The notes under the pieces: generated by a model
What the model was told of the DNA's origin: nothing
Seen by the model: the letters and a program-made list of their open reading frames with translations, nothing else
Databases searched by the model: none
In this document: positions 22,126-30,972 of the stretch, piece after piece
How the letters are laid out: every line of letters starts with the position of its first letter
How positions within the stretch are numbered: position 1 is the first letter of the stretch
Assembly (NCBI GenBank): GCA_017303735.1
Contig: JAFLCF010000012.1
Span: forward strand, 1 to 40,175
Source: Anaerolineae bacterium
GTDB lineage: Bacteria > Chloroflexota > Anaerolineae > Anaerolineales > Villigracilaceae
Reading direction: 5' to 3'
Length of the DNA stretch: 40,175 nt
Position numbers and translations under genes: made by a program

Positions 22126-23922
22126 ATGCAGATCACTCCCCTCCTCCTGCCCTGGGTTCTCTCGGTCATCCTTACCTTTTTATTGGGGGTATATGCACTC
22201 CGCTTCAGAAGGAATCCCACAGCCGTCCCATTCATTGCGATGTGCTTCTTTGCTTCGGAATGGGCGTTGAGTTATGTGTTTGAACTTGGCAGTACAAATC
22301 TTGTTTTCAAGATCTGGGCGGTAAAACTTGGGTATATTGGCGTGATGGGCGTGCCGCTTTCGTGGACGGCGTTCTCTCTCGCATATTCCGGTCATTCAAA
22401 CTGGCTTACGAAACGCAACATCCAACTGGCTCTCATCTTTCCCATTCTCACGTTTATCGTTATTCTGACGAACGAACTCCATTATTGGTTCTTCACAAGC
22501 TTTGGCATGGTCGTGGATAAAACTTCCGGTCTGATACTCATCAGCAATCCGCTCGGCTGGTGGTTCTGGCTGCATGCAATTTATATTTACGGCATCCTCG
22601 TGCTTGGCACCTATTTTCTGATGCGCGAATATTGGGAAAATCGCGGCGTGTACCGTTCGCAGATCATCATTAATGTAACCGCCATTCTACTGCCGTGGAT
22701 CTCGAACGGGATCGTGCTTGCCGGGCTCTTGCCCGTTCGCGTCGACATTACCCCGGTCATGTTCTCCATCTCCATCCTGATCCTCGGGTGGGGTTTCTTA
22801 CGCTACCGCTTCCTCGACCTTCTGCCCGTGGCGCACCGCGCCGTCTTCGAAAGCATCTCCGATGCCGTGATCGTGCTCGACGCCAATCTGCGGATCATCG
22901 ATCACAATCCCGCCGCACAGGAAATATTCAATTTACAGCCCAATGCAGTGATCGGAAATTCTTTCCATGATGTGTTCAACCCCTGGTTTCAATTGAACGA
23001 CAAAGCCTTGCAAACCCACGGCTATAACCGCGAGGTGGTCATTGAAAAACGCGGCGAGCCAATGCGCTGGCTGCAACTTTTCGTCAGCACCCTGCGCAGC
23101 AAGGCCGGGCAAAATGACGGGCACATCATCACCTTACGAGATGTCTCCAGCATCAAAGAAAATGAATCTGCACTTGCCATCGCACGCGATGAAGCCATGC
23201 AGGCGAACAGCTTCAAATCACAATTGCTTGCAAACGTCAGCCACGAACTGCGCACGCCGTTGGGCATCATCCTCGGGTATACCGATCTGATCGCGCGAAA
23301 ATCCTACGGCGACCTGACCGAGAAACAAGTCAACATTCTCGGGCGCATCAAAGACAGCACACAATACCTCGATGGGCTTGTCTCTGAATTGCTCGACCAG
23401 GCTCAGCTCGACAGCGGAAAATTGAAATTATCCGAACGCCCCTTCGAACCCCGCGAGGTACTCGGCTCCATTTGTAATCAATTGAGCGTCCTGGCAGAAG
23501 CGAAGAATATCCAATTCAATTACTCCATTTCAGATGAACTGCCTATCTCCATTGTAGGCGACAGCCAGCGATTGAAACAGATCTTTGTCAACCTCATTAG
23601 CAATGCCATAAAATTTACTGAGACGGGCGGCATCACCGTACGAGTTAACCGCGATTCCCAAACTCAATGGAGCATGCAAGTTTCAGACACAGGACCCGGC
23701 ATTCCACCCGAATCGATCGTAACCGTGTTTGAACCATTCAAACAACTCGCAGACGCGAATAAAGCTCTGCGCAAAGGATATGGGCTGGGGCTTTCCATCA
23801 CCAAACAACTTGTTAATTTGATGGGAGGCAAAATCTCTCTTGAAAGCACTGTAGGAAAAGGGACTACGTTCACCGTCACACTTCCCCTTATCATCGAAGA
23901 AGCTGAGGCTCATCATGAGTAA
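22126..23922 (+). CDS. Sensor histidine kinase with N-terminal 7TM and PAS domains
   Basis: 598 residues. The first 220 residues contain seven hydrophobic helices matching the histidine-kinase N-terminal 7TM region. A PAS domain follows (about 235-345; A-V-F-E-S-I-S-D-A-V-I-V-L-D). HisKA has the phospho-acceptor His373 in N-V-S-H-E-L-R-T-P. The HATPase has N-L-I-S-N-A-I-K-F (N box), D-T-G-P-G-I-P (G1) and G-Y-G-L-G-L-S-I (G2). It autophosphorylates and should pass phosphate to the response regulator encoded next, whose start overlaps this gene by 8 nt. The input signal is unknown. Confidence 0.95.
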   Translation: MQITPLLLPWVLSVILTFLLGVYALRFRRNPTAVPFIAMCFFASEWALSYVFELGSTNLVFKIWAVKLGYIGVMGVPLSWTAFSLAYSGHSNWLTKRNIQLALIFPILTFIVILTNELHYWFFTSFGMVVDKTSGLILISNPLGWWFWLHAIYIYGILVLGTYFLMREYWENRGVYRSQIIINVTAILLPWISNGIVLAGLLPVRVDITPVMFSISILILGWGFLRYRFLDLLPVAHRAVFESISDAVIVLDANLRIIDHNPAAQEIFNLQPNAVIGNSFHDVFNPWFQLNDKALQTHGYNREVVIEKRGEPMRWLQLFVSTLRSKAGQNDGHIITLRDVSSIKENESALAIARDEAMQANSFKSQLLANVSHELRTPLGIILGYTDLIARKSYGDLTEKQVNILGRIKDSTQYLDGLVSELLDQAQLDSGKLKLSERPFEPREVLGSICNQLSVLAEAKNIQFNYSISDELPISIVGDSQRLKQIFVNLISNAIKFTETGGITVRVNRDSQTQWSMQVSDTGPGIPPESIVTVFEPFKQLADANKALRKGYGLGLSITKQLVNLMGGKISLESTVGKGTTFTVTLPLIIEEAEAHHE

Positions 23923-24298
23923 ACAACCCCACGCCATTGTCGTTGAGGACGACCTTTTCCTTTCCGAGATCTACTCAGACACCCTGCGCAGCATCGGCAT
24001 CCAGGTGGAAACTATATATGATGGTGAAAGCGCAATGCAAAGGTTAAAAAGCGCAACTCCCGATCTCATCATCCTCGACCTGAACCTCCCGGTATATTCA
24101 GGCATCGAAATCTTTCATGAACTACGCAAACGGACTGAAACTTCCGAAACCTGGGTGTTGATCGTAACAGCCAACCCAGCGCAAGCCGCCGAACTTTCAG
24201 AGTCAGAACTCAACAGCCAAAACCTGCTTGTGCTCGCCAAACCCATCAGCGTAGACCAACTCGATCAACTCGCCCAGCGGCTTGTCTTTCGAAAATGA
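23915..24298 (+). CDS. Single-domain response regulator
   Basis: 127 residues, a lone receiver domain: acidic pocket V-E-D-D (residues 10-13), phospho-acceptor Asp55 in L-D-L-N-L-P, the Thr of V-T-A-N and Lys of L-A-K-P. No output domain is attached, so it likely acts through protein contacts or as a phosphorelay step. It overlaps the kinase gene by 8 nt. Confidence 0.94.
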   Translation: MSKQPHAIVVEDDLFLSEIYSDTLRSIGIQVETIYDGESAMQRLKSATPDLIILDLNLPVYSGIEIFHELRKRTETSETWVLIVTANPAQAAELSESELNSQNLLVLAKPISVDQLDQLAQRLVFRK

Positions 24299-24317
24299 CC
24301 CAGCCTCGAATTAACCC

Positions 24318-25337
24318 ATGATGGAAATGAGATTTGACATCCTGCGCCCCTTGCTAGACCAAGCCCATGCGCTTCGACTCGATCAAAACCACGCCTCATA
24401 CCAGACGTTGAGCGGGTCTGGTCACGAAGGGGCGTTTCGCCTCTTCAACGGATTCTACGAAGGCTATGCGGATCTTGTGCTGGATGTCTATGGTCAGACT
24501 CTCGTCGTCCATGACTATTCAGAACAGCCTGAATCGGACTTTATTCGTGAGGTCACTGAATACACACGAAACGCCCTGCCATGGCTAAAAGCCGGAATTC
24601 TCAAGACACGCCGCGGCATCACTCGGCAGGCAAAGAACGGCACTCTGATCTTTGGAGACAGCCATGATCGCAAGATTAAAGAACATGGCATCTGGTATGC
24701 CGTCGATCTAACCTTGAACCGCGACGCGAGTTTCTATCTTGACACAAGCAACCTGCGCAAGTGGCTGATCGAAAACATCCGCGGGAAATCTGTGCTGAAT
24801 ACCTTTGCATATACTGGTAGTCTTGGGGTGGCAGCCTTCGCAGGCGGAGCAACCCAAGTCGTTCAGACTGACTTGAACCGACAATTCCTAAATCTCGCAA
24901 AAGATTCTTTCGCCCTGAACGGCTATCCCATTCAAAAGCAAAACTTCATTTCGCAAGATTTCTTCCCAGCCGTTTCACGCTTCAAAGCTGGCAAGCAGAC
25001 TTTCGATTGTGTCATCATTGACCCGCCCTTTTTCTCTTCCACCTCGCACGGCAAAGTGGACCTGCTTCACGAAAGTGAACGGCTCATCAACAAGGTGCGC
25101 CCACTGATCAACGATGGAGGAATCCTGATCACAATCAACAATGCCGTCTTCCTTAGCGGAGCCGAATATATGCAGGCATTGGAAAACATTTGCAAAGACG
25201 GTTACCTGAGCATCCGAGAATTGATCTCAGTTCCTGAAGATTTCATCGGGGCAAACCGGGTCGGTTCGCCCATCACAGATCCCGCACCATTCAACCATTC
25301 CACCAAAATCGCGATCCTGGATGTGAAACGAAAATGA
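24318..25337 (+). CDS. RlmI/RlmK-like class I SAM-dependent methyltransferase
   Basis: 339 residues. An N-terminal PUA-like region (R-L-F-N-G-F-Y-E-G-Y-A-D-L-V-L-D-V-Y-G) is followed by the SAM-binding loop N-T-F-A-Y-T-G-S-L-G-V-A-A near residues 160-172, an acidic residue at V-V-Q-T-D-L-N, and motif IV D-P-P-F-F near residue 236. These match the RlmI-type 23S rRNA cytosine-C5 methyltransferase family, though the usual catalytic cysteine position should be verified. It begins 19 nt after the response regulator and its stop overlaps the ACT gene (ATGA), so it belongs to the same operon. Confidence 0.85.
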   Translation: MMEMRFDILRPLLDQAHALRLDQNHASYQTLSGSGHEGAFRLFNGFYEGYADLVLDVYGQTLVVHDYSEQPESDFIREVTEYTRNALPWLKAGILKTRRGITRQAKNGTLIFGDSHDRKIKEHGIWYAVDLTLNRDASFYLDTSNLRKWLIENIRGKSVLNTFAYTGSLGVAAFAGGATQVVQTDLNRQFLNLAKDSFALNGYPIQKQNFISQDFFPAVSRFKAGKQTFDCVIIDPPFFSSTSHGKVDLLHESERLINKVRPLINDGGILITINNAVFLSGAEYMQALENICKDGYLSIRELISVPEDFIGANRVGSPITDPAPFNHSTKIAILDVKRK

Positions 25338-25729
25338 CCGGTGAAACCAACCTTACCAAACTCCTTCAAGGATTAAAGCCGACTCGAAACGAAGGTGAGT
25401 ATGTTTTCTGCCTTGTAAATTCGCTTTCGAGTGCAGCCGAACTCGACCCACTGTGTATATTTCAAGAAAAAGAAGAAGTGACGGTCATCCTGCCCAAAAC
25501 ACGGGCAGATGAAAATTTATTGTTGTATTCCGTTATTTGCGCGTGGATCACCTTGAATATCCATTCCTCTCTGGAAGCGGTCGGCTTGACCGCCGCCGTC
25601 GCCAAGGCGCTGACCGAGGCGAACATCAGTTGCAATGTCGTGGCCGCTTATTATCACGACCACCTCTTCGTCCCCGTCAAAGATGCAGAGCGCGCCATGG
25701 ATGTGCTAAAACGGTTAAGCAATGGATAA
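25334..25729 (+). CDS. ACT domain-containing protein
   Basis: 131 residues. The C-terminal half (about 66-130) resembles an ACT fold: V-I-C-A-W-I-T-L, V-G-L-T-A-A-V-A-K-A-L, I-S-C-N-V-V-A-A-Y-Y-H-D-H-L-F-V-P, D-A-E-R-A-M. The family binds amino acids or related small ligands. The N-terminal half contains E-Y-V-F-C-L-V. It overlaps the methyltransferase stop (ATGA) and the following SnoaL-like gene by 8 nt, so it is part of the operon. Ligand unknown. Confidence 0.82.
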   Translation: MTGETNLTKLLQGLKPTRNEGEYVFCLVNSLSSAAELDPLCIFQEKEEVTVILPKTRADENLLLYSVICAWITLNIHSSLEAVGLTAAVAKALTEANISCNVVAAYYHDHLFVPVKDAERAMDVLKRLSNG

Positions 25730-26105
25730 TACAAAACCCAAAGAAATTATCGAGCAATTCTGGCGGGTGATGGAAGGAAATGATTTTTACAAAGCCGCTG
25801 AACTCTTGCATGACGATTTCACCCTCGAGTGGCATCAATCCGGCGAACGGATACGCGGGCGGGAAAATTTTGCAAAGTTAAATACAGCGTATCCCACTCA
25901 AGGAATATGGCACTTCACCATAAACTCCATCGTTGCGGAAAGCGATGTAGTGGTCAGCGATGTTTCAGTAACAGATGGAACCTTGCATGACCGGGTCATT
26001 ACCTTTTCTACTATTCGGGATGGGAAGATCTGGAAACAGATCGAGTTCTGGCCCGAACCGTTCGAAGCGCCCGAATGGCGGGCGCAATGGGTGGAGAAAA
26101 TATAG
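25722..26105 (+). CDS. SnoaL-like/NTF2-fold protein
   Basis: 127 residues, the size of a single NTF2-like cone domain: an N-terminal helix with F-W-R-V-M-E-G-N-D-F-Y-K-A-A-E-L-L-H-D-D-F, then beta strands with F-T-L-E-W-H-Q-S-G and I-W-K-Q-I-E-F-W-P. SnoaL-like proteins bind small hydrophobic ligands; some are enzymes. It overlaps the ACT gene by 8 nt. It ends 1 nt before the stop of the convergent beta-propeller lipoprotein gene, with no terminator between. Confidence 0.82.
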   Translation: MDNTKPKEIIEQFWRVMEGNDFYKAAELLHDDFTLEWHQSGERIRGRENFAKLNTAYPTQGIWHFTINSIVAESDVVVSDVSVTDGTLHDRVITFSTIRDGKIWKQIEFWPEPFEAPEWRAQWVEKI

Positions 26106-26106
26106 G

Positions 26107-27315
26107 TCAAGGTCGCCACGAGGGGGCATACCAATCAAAATCTGTTGAAAGACCGGGGGCTTGTAAAATACTCACATTTGAAGTTGCCAGATCAACTAAA
26201 AACAAATGACCACCAGAAGCAGAGGTCGTTTCTTCGACCAGCAGATATTTTCCATTTGGAGAGAACAACAAACGCCCGACCGTATTGCCCTTGTAAACAG
26301 ACTTTAACTCACCGCCAGTTCTTGGAATAATAAAGACTTCGGCACTGGCATTCCCACCTGCCAGGTTACCGTAGTAATTAAATGCAATCAGGCTGGAATC
26401 TGGCGACCAGAGCATGGGGTAGATCGAGCCGCCCGTGAATTGCGCAATGGTTTCGGCGTTCGCGCCATCAGGCTCCATCACTTTTACGGAATGGTTTTGC
26501 GAGGTGTAATCATATTCATCATATGCAAAGAAACCCGCATCGGGCGAGGCGATGAACTGCGCTTTGGTAAGCAGAGTTTCAAACATCGGGCGGGACTGTC
26601 CATTTGCGGCTCGAACGAGGTAGATGTTTCCCTGAGCGCCGGGCAAGGCAGAACGCATGATGACATTCTCGGTGTACCAACCGTCCATGATGTACGGGCG
26701 TCCGTCTACGGGTAGATCAGTGGCAATGTTTTTCAACTCGGTGCCGTCTGGACGAATGATAAATACTTCTTCCCCGCCAACTCCATCTTGTGTGCGGAAG
26801 GCGATCCATGCACCATCGGGTGACCAGAAGGGCGGGTCAATATAGGGGAATTCTGCAAGCGCCCGCCAGGTTTTTGCTTCGGCATCGAAGAGCCATACTT
26901 GTGTCGGCGTTCCGCTTGGGTTGGCAGAGTAGGAAAAGGCGGCATACCTTCCATCGGGCGACCAGGCGAGAGCGTTGATGGTGAAATTGAATGCGAATGG
27001 AACGGCGATGCGTTCCATGGGCGGGCAATTGACCGGGTCGCTAATGCAGGCGGCAGAGACTTTTACGAGTTCGATGGTTCCACCTCCCTGGCGAGGCTGG
27101 AGGAAGAAATACAATTCTCCGGTCTCAACGCTTGAGCCGGGAACAGGGGCAAGCGTTGGAAAAGCCGTTTCTAGCACAGGAAGAATCGGTTCAGGCGTTG
27201 CTGCCAAGGCTTGGGTTGGCGAAACAGGCGAAACGTCGAAGAAGGAGGCGGGAGTAGGTTGAGGAGTGGAACAGGCGGTTAAGAAGATCAAAGCCAAAAG
27301 GATGATTCGTTTCAT
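26107..27315 (-). CDS. Lipoprotein with TolB/WD40-like beta-propeller repeats
   Basis: 402 residues. The signal peptide ends in the lipobox L-T-A-C (Cys15), then a Thr/Pro spacer. The body has propeller blades marked by W-S-P-D-G-R-Y-A-A-F, W-S-P-D-G-A-W-I-A-F, W-S-P-D-S-S-L-I-A-F and F-S-P-N-G-K-Y-L-L-V, as in the TolB C-terminal/PD40 family. AAGGAG precedes ATG 27315. The protein probably sits on the outer face of the cytoplasmic membrane. Ligand or partner unknown. It lies downstream of the NBR1-Ig gene, separated by a terminator. Confidence 0.9.
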   Translation of the reverse strand: MKRIILLALIFLTACSTPQPTPASFFDVSPVSPTQALAATPEPILPVLETAFPTLAPVPGSSVETGELYFFLQPRQGGGTIELVKVSAACISDPVNCPPMERIAVPFAFNFTINALAWSPDGRYAAFSYSANPSGTPTQVWLFDAEAKTWRALAEFPYIDPPFWSPDGAWIAFRTQDGVGGEEVFIIRPDGTELKNIATDLPVDGRPYIMDGWYTENVIMRSALPGAQGNIYLVRAANGQSRPMFETLLTKAQFIASPDAGFFAYDEYDYTSQNHSVKVMEPDGANAETIAQFTGGSIYPMLWSPDSSLIAFNYYGNLAGGNASAEVFIIPRTGGELKSVYKGNTVGRLLFSPNGKYLLVEETTSASGGHLFLVDLATSNVSILQAPGLSTDFDWYAPSWRP

Positions 27316-27343
27316 TGAGTCTCCTTGTCAAAAAAGAGGGTTT

Positions 27344-27386
27344 AAAAAAAGTTCCCGCTGCCTTTGAGACAACGGGAACTTTTTTT
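27344..27386 (-). terminator. Terminator of the NBR1-Ig gene
   Basis: AAAAAAAGTTCCCG (27344-27357) pairs with CGGGAACTTTTTTT (27373-27386) around 15 nt; on the minus strand it ends in seven T. It lies 10 nt after the stop at 27397. Confidence 0.9.
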
Positions 27387-27396
27387 GTGAACGTGT

Positions 27397-29547
27397 TTAC
27401 GGCGCGACTGTGTTGGTTGGAGTAGGAGTTCCGGTTGCCGTGGGGGTAGCAGATGGAGTTTCAGACGGACCCGCCGCCGTGGTGCTTGTGACAGTTGACG
27501 TAGCCGATGCCGCTGCGGTTGTGCTGGTTGCAGTGGGCGTTGCTGAAGGCGCAACAACTGCACCTGAAGCATTGAAGATGATCGGACCTGCCCATAATGC
27601 ACGGTCACCCGTTGCAGGACCCGTGGAAAGGACAGTAAGGATGAACTTCAAGTTCTGTCCTGCCAATGGGGTCAGGTCAATATCTGCATTGTAAACGTTA
27701 CCAGATGGGGTATCGAATTTTTCCACGAATGCCCAGAAGGTTTGAATGGAGGAACTGCCGGAAACAGAGTAATCGAGCCGGAAGACCACATAGCAGGAGG
27801 TCGCGCCATTCTCACAACCGATGGTGGCGCGGAATTTATCGCCAACCTTTACCAGATAGGATGGGTAGATGCCTTGAATGTATCCATTGTTCTGGTTCTG
27901 TGGGAAAGTGAGGATGCCAGTGCGAGGATCGTTGGTTCCGGTCTCGAGTTTAGACGGGTTCGTAACGAGTACGAAGCCTTTGGCGTCGCCATCGGTGCCA
28001 GGGCATGGAATTTCGCCCGCGCCTGTGTACCACTTGGCAGCACAAACGTTGGCAGCGAAATCATAGCTTGTGCCAGAGACGGGTGTGGCAGGCGTGACGG
28101 GCGTGCCTGGTGTGGTCGTTTTGGTAGGCGTGTTCGGGTTAATGCCCGTGCCTGTCACTTTGATCTCAACCCAGAAGGATTTGGTTCCTGCAGAGCCAAT
28201 GCCGAATGGGACACCCGTGCTGTTCTTCAACTTCCAATAGCCGCGGAAGGTTCCAGCGGTGGTCGGTGAAGTGAGATTGAGTGTGATATCCACAGTCTGA
28301 CCGGGAGCCACGGTAGTTGGGATGAGCGCGGAGTCGGGTCCGCCCATCTTTTCGCCGGTATCGAACATGATGCTGTAATTGGTCCAGGTACAAGTGCCGA
28401 CGTTCTTCAAACGCCAGGTCTTGCTGAAGCCAATGCCCGGTGCAAAGGATGTACCATCGGGCACAGTGACATCAGAGATGAACTGAGCGCGGTCACAGGC
28501 ATTCGGTTGGACGGTTCCCGTTTTGGTGGGAGTCACAGTCGGCGGGGTGCCAGTTACGGTCGGCGGAACAGCCGTCGGCGGGGTGGAGCCGCCTGCGCGG
28601 GCAATGATCGGGTTGACCCACAAAGCGCGGTCACCGGTCGGTGAGCCATAAGCAGAGGTGACGAGAATAAAGGTCACATCCTGATTGGCGAGTCTGCTCA
28701 GGTCGAGGTTAACGTTATAGGTCCAGCCTTCGTATTTTTCTCGGAAGGTCCACAAGGTAACCTCGGCTCCAGAGCCGATCTTGTAGTAGAGAGTATATGC
28801 CACATAACAACTGGTTGCGCCCTGTTCACAACCGATGGTCGCCTGGAAGCGATCACCATTTTGAACACGGAAGGCAGGGTAAACCGCCTTGACATAACCA
28901 TTGGTGACATTGTTCGGCGCGAAGAGCAAACCTGCCTGCGCCGAGGTGACACCGCTTTCGAGTTTGGGCTGATCTTGTTTGAGAGCAAACCCGTTGGCAT
29001 TGCCATCGGTACCGGGGAAGGTCAATGCACCGGCTCCGCTCGACCATGTGGCAGATGCCGCATTGGCGGTAAAGTCGTATCCCGCGCCAGTGGTCGAAGA
29101 TGAAACGCGAATCTCAACCCAGAATGATTTCTGAGCCGTGGAACCGATTCCAAAGTTGCCACCGCTATTGCTCTTGAATTTCCAATACCCGAAGTAATGA
29201 CCCGCATTTGCAGGCGAGGTCATATCTACTGTAATATCCACGGTTGCACCGGGGTTCACAGTAGTGGGCAAGGCAAGAGAGGCAGGCGCGCCCATCTTTT
29301 CGCCGCTATCAAAGATCAATGAAACATCATTGCTGTTCCAGGCGCAAGTACCAATATTTTTGATCCGCCAGGTTTTTTTGAAGGCGGTATTGGGTGCGAA
29401 CGAAGTTCCGTCTGGAATCGTTACATCTGCAACGAACTGCGCCCAATAACAGGTCGCAGCACTTGCGCTAGGGGTTGCTCCCGGCAAAGCGGTTAACATA
29501 ACCGCCAGCAGAAGCAGTGTTGATACTAATCGTAAAACAGGTCTCAT
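27397..29547 (-). CDS. Secreted protein with two NBR1-Ig/beta-sandwich units and a Ser/Thr/Ala tail
   Basis: 716 residues from ATG 29547, preferred because GGAGGAAG lies just upstream; an ATG 12 nt earlier lacks a ribosome site. A signal peptide ends near residue 30. Two duplicated units follow. Each has an NBR1-type Ig-like domain (V-P-D-G-T-S-F-A-P, K-T-W-R-[IL]-K-N-[IV]-G-T-C and S-F-W-V-E-I). Each is followed by a beta-rich module with Y-D-F-[TA]-A-N, P-G-T-D-G, A-T-I-G-C-E and T-G-D-R-A-L-W. Units lie at about 33-320 and 345-650. A 60-residue Ser/Thr/Ala/Pro tail closes the protein. NBR1-Ig domains are common in exported Chloroflexota proteins and act in protein binding. No catalytic motif was seen. 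Confidence 0.88.
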   Translation of the reverse strand: MRPVLRLVSTLLLLAVMLTALPGATPSASAATCYWAQFVADVTIPDGTSFAPNTAFKKTWRIKNIGTCAWNSNDVSLIFDSGEKMGAPASLALPTTVNPGATVDITVDMTSPANAGHYFGYWKFKSNSGGNFGIGSTAQKSFWVEIRVSSSTTGAGYDFTANAASATWSSGAGALTFPGTDGNANGFALKQDQPKLESGVTSAQAGLLFAPNNVTNGYVKAVYPAFRVQNGDRFQATIGCEQGATSCYVAYTLYYKIGSGAEVTLWTFREKYEGWTYNVNLDLSRLANQDVTFILVTSAYGSPTGDRALWVNPIIARAGGSTPPTAVPPTVTGTPPTVTPTKTGTVQPNACDRAQFISDVTVPDGTSFAPGIGFSKTWRLKNVGTCTWTNYSIMFDTGEKMGGPDSALIPTTVAPGQTVDITLNLTSPTTAGTFRGYWKLKNSTGVPFGIGSAGTKSFWVEIKVTGTGINPNTPTKTTTPGTPVTPATPVSGTSYDFAANVCAAKWYTGAGEIPCPGTDGDAKGFVLVTNPSKLETGTNDPRTGILTFPQNQNNGYIQGIYPSYLVKVGDKFRATIGCENGATSCYVVFRLDYSVSGSSSIQTFWAFVEKFDTPSGNVYNADIDLTPLAGQNLKFILTVLSTGPATGDRALWAGPIIFNASGAVVAPSATPTATSTTAAASATSTVTSTTAAGPSETPSATPTATGTPTPTNTVAP

Positions 29548-29618
29548 TTCTTCCTCCATCAGTCAATTCGGGGGTAAGACGCAAAGATTCGGTGAGAAGT
29601 TCCCTTTTGACTATACGC

Positions 29619-29630
29619 TACTATAGTATA
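29619..29630 (-). promoter_or_regulatory. Candidate promoter of the NBR1-Ig gene with a TACTATAGTA palindrome
   Basis: The 10-bp palindrome 29619-29628 overlaps a TATACT box read on the minus strand (29630 to 29625). It lies about 77 nt before ATG 29547, in a 188-bp divergent gap with dinB. Promoter assignment is tentative. Confidence 0.3.
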
Positions 29631-29723
29631 ACTTTTCTTTAATAATTGTTCAATAATGAAACAGGACAAAATCATAGCCAATTTTTCCCATTTTTTCTGC
29701 TCTTAGACAAAAATCGACTGCAC

Positions 29724-29729
29724 TATAAT
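29724..29729 (+). promoter_or_regulatory. Candidate -10 box of dinB
   Basis: TATAAT ends 6 nt before ATG 29736, with a TTAGACA-like sequence about 14 nt further upstream. No Shine-Dalgarno: leaderless mRNA likely. Confidence 0.5.
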
Positions 29730-29735
29730 ACAAAT

Positions 29736-30896
29736 ATGCCTCGCACGATCCTTCACCTTGATCTGGATGCGTTTTACTGCTCTGTAGAAGAAATTCAAAA
29801 TCCGCAACTGCGCGGTAAGCCGTTTGCTGTTGGCGGCAAGCCCGATGAACGCGGCGTGGTGGCTTCGTGTTCATATGCCGCACGCGCATTGGGAATTCGC
29901 AGTGCCATGCCCATGTCTCGCGCAGTTAAGCTGTGCAGAGATTTGATCATCGTGTCGGGCAGGCATCATCTCTATGGCGAATATTCTCAGAAGGTGATGG
30001 AAAAATTACACAGCCTGACTCCCCTCGTCGAACAGATTTCCATCGACGAAGCTTTTCTCGATATCTCTGATATTCAAGCGGATAAACCCCGCCTCGCCCT
30101 CGACTTACAACTGTCCATACGAAATGAGCTGAATCTACCCTCAAGCGTTGGCATTGCATCCAATAAACTCGTGGCAAAGATCGCCACCGAGGTTGGCAAG
30201 AAGTCGAGCAAGAAAAAGAACGAGCCGCCATTCGGCTTTACGGTTGTCCCTGCAGGCGACGAAGCCAAATTCCTCGCTCCCCTACCCGCGGACATGCTCT
30301 GGGGCGTGGGACCGAAAACAAATGCAAGATTAGCCGAGCTTGGCATTCACACCATTGGAGACATTGCCAACTGGCCCGAAAAAGAATTAGTCAACTTATT
30401 CGGCGAAAACGGACGTGACCTGTGGCAACATGCACACGGCATTGATAATCGCCCTGTTTCAACCGAGTCTGAAACCAAATCCATTAGCCAGGAAACCACT
30501 TATAACGTGGATGTCAGCGACGAGAAGACTCTCGAAAAAACTCTGCGTGAACAAGCCAGAGATGTGGCACGTCAATTAAGAAAGAATGACCTGACGGGAA
30601 AAACCGTCAAAGTAAAACTACGCTGGTCAGACTTCACCACCATCACCCGTCAAACCACTTTGCCCACTTCCACAGACAATGAAGAAGAGATATTTCACGC
30701 CGCTGTGAAGTTGATGAAATCCGTCCGCAAGCCAAATCAACCGGTGCGGTTGATCGGAGTCGGCGTCAGCGGAATCGGAGCCCCGGTTCGTCAACTCAGT
30801 TTGTGGGACGTCGGAAGCGAAAAATCCCGCAAGTTGCAAGAAGTTGTGGATCAACTCCAAGACAAGTATGGGAAAAGCATCATCAAAAAAGGATAA
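29736..30896 (+). CDS. dinB: DNA polymerase IV (Y-family translesion polymerase)
   Basis: 386 residues from ATG 29736; an in-frame start 90 nt upstream lies before the -10 box and gives a non-conserved extension. Palm motifs D-L-D-A-F-Y-C-S-V-E-E and S-I-D-E-A-F-L-D carry the catalytic acids. P-S-S-V-G-I-A-S-N-K-L-V-A-K-I-A follows; the helix-hairpin-helix region (W-G-V-G-P-K-T, L-G-I-H-T-I-G-D-I) and little-finger domain complete it. The C-terminal Q-L-S-L-W is a likely beta-clamp-binding motif, though not at the extreme end. Pol IV bypasses bulky N2-dG and alkylation lesions and lacks proofreading. It lies 76 bp before the WYL regulator gene. Confidence 0.96.
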   Translation: MPRTILHLDLDAFYCSVEEIQNPQLRGKPFAVGGKPDERGVVASCSYAARALGIRSAMPMSRAVKLCRDLIIVSGRHHLYGEYSQKVMEKLHSLTPLVEQISIDEAFLDISDIQADKPRLALDLQLSIRNELNLPSSVGIASNKLVAKIATEVGKKSSKKKNEPPFGFTVVPAGDEAKFLAPLPADMLWGVGPKTNARLAELGIHTIGDIANWPEKELVNLFGENGRDLWQHAHGIDNRPVSTESETKSISQETTYNVDVSDEKTLEKTLREQARDVARQLRKNDLTGKTVKVKLRWSDFTTITRQTTLPTSTDNEEEIFHAAVKLMKSVRKPNQPVRLIGVGVSGIGAPVRQLSLWDVGSEKSRKLQEVVDQLQDKYGKSIIKKG

Positions 30897-30916
30897 AAAT
30901 GTCGCTGGAATTCCCT

Positions 30917-30949
30917 GCGGGTATATGTCACAATATGACATATACCCGC
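30917..30949. promoter_or_regulatory. Perfect 14-bp inverted repeat before the WYL regulator (operator or terminator)
   Basis: GCGGGTATATGTCA (30917-30930) and TGACATATACCCGC (30936-30949) pair perfectly around CAATA. It ends 23 nt before the regulator's ATG and 20 nt after the dinB stop begins the gap. The symmetric, moderately GC-poor core looks like a dimeric operator. The following TTTATATTT tract means a dinB terminator is also possible. Confidence 0.65.
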
Positions 30950-30972
30950 TTTATATTTAACAAGGATGAACC

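Noticed and set aside
27342..27608. 88-residue Gln/Arg/Pro-rich minus-strand frame
   Set aside because: Out-of-frame reading of the Ser/Thr/Ala tail of the NBR1-Ig gene and its terminator.
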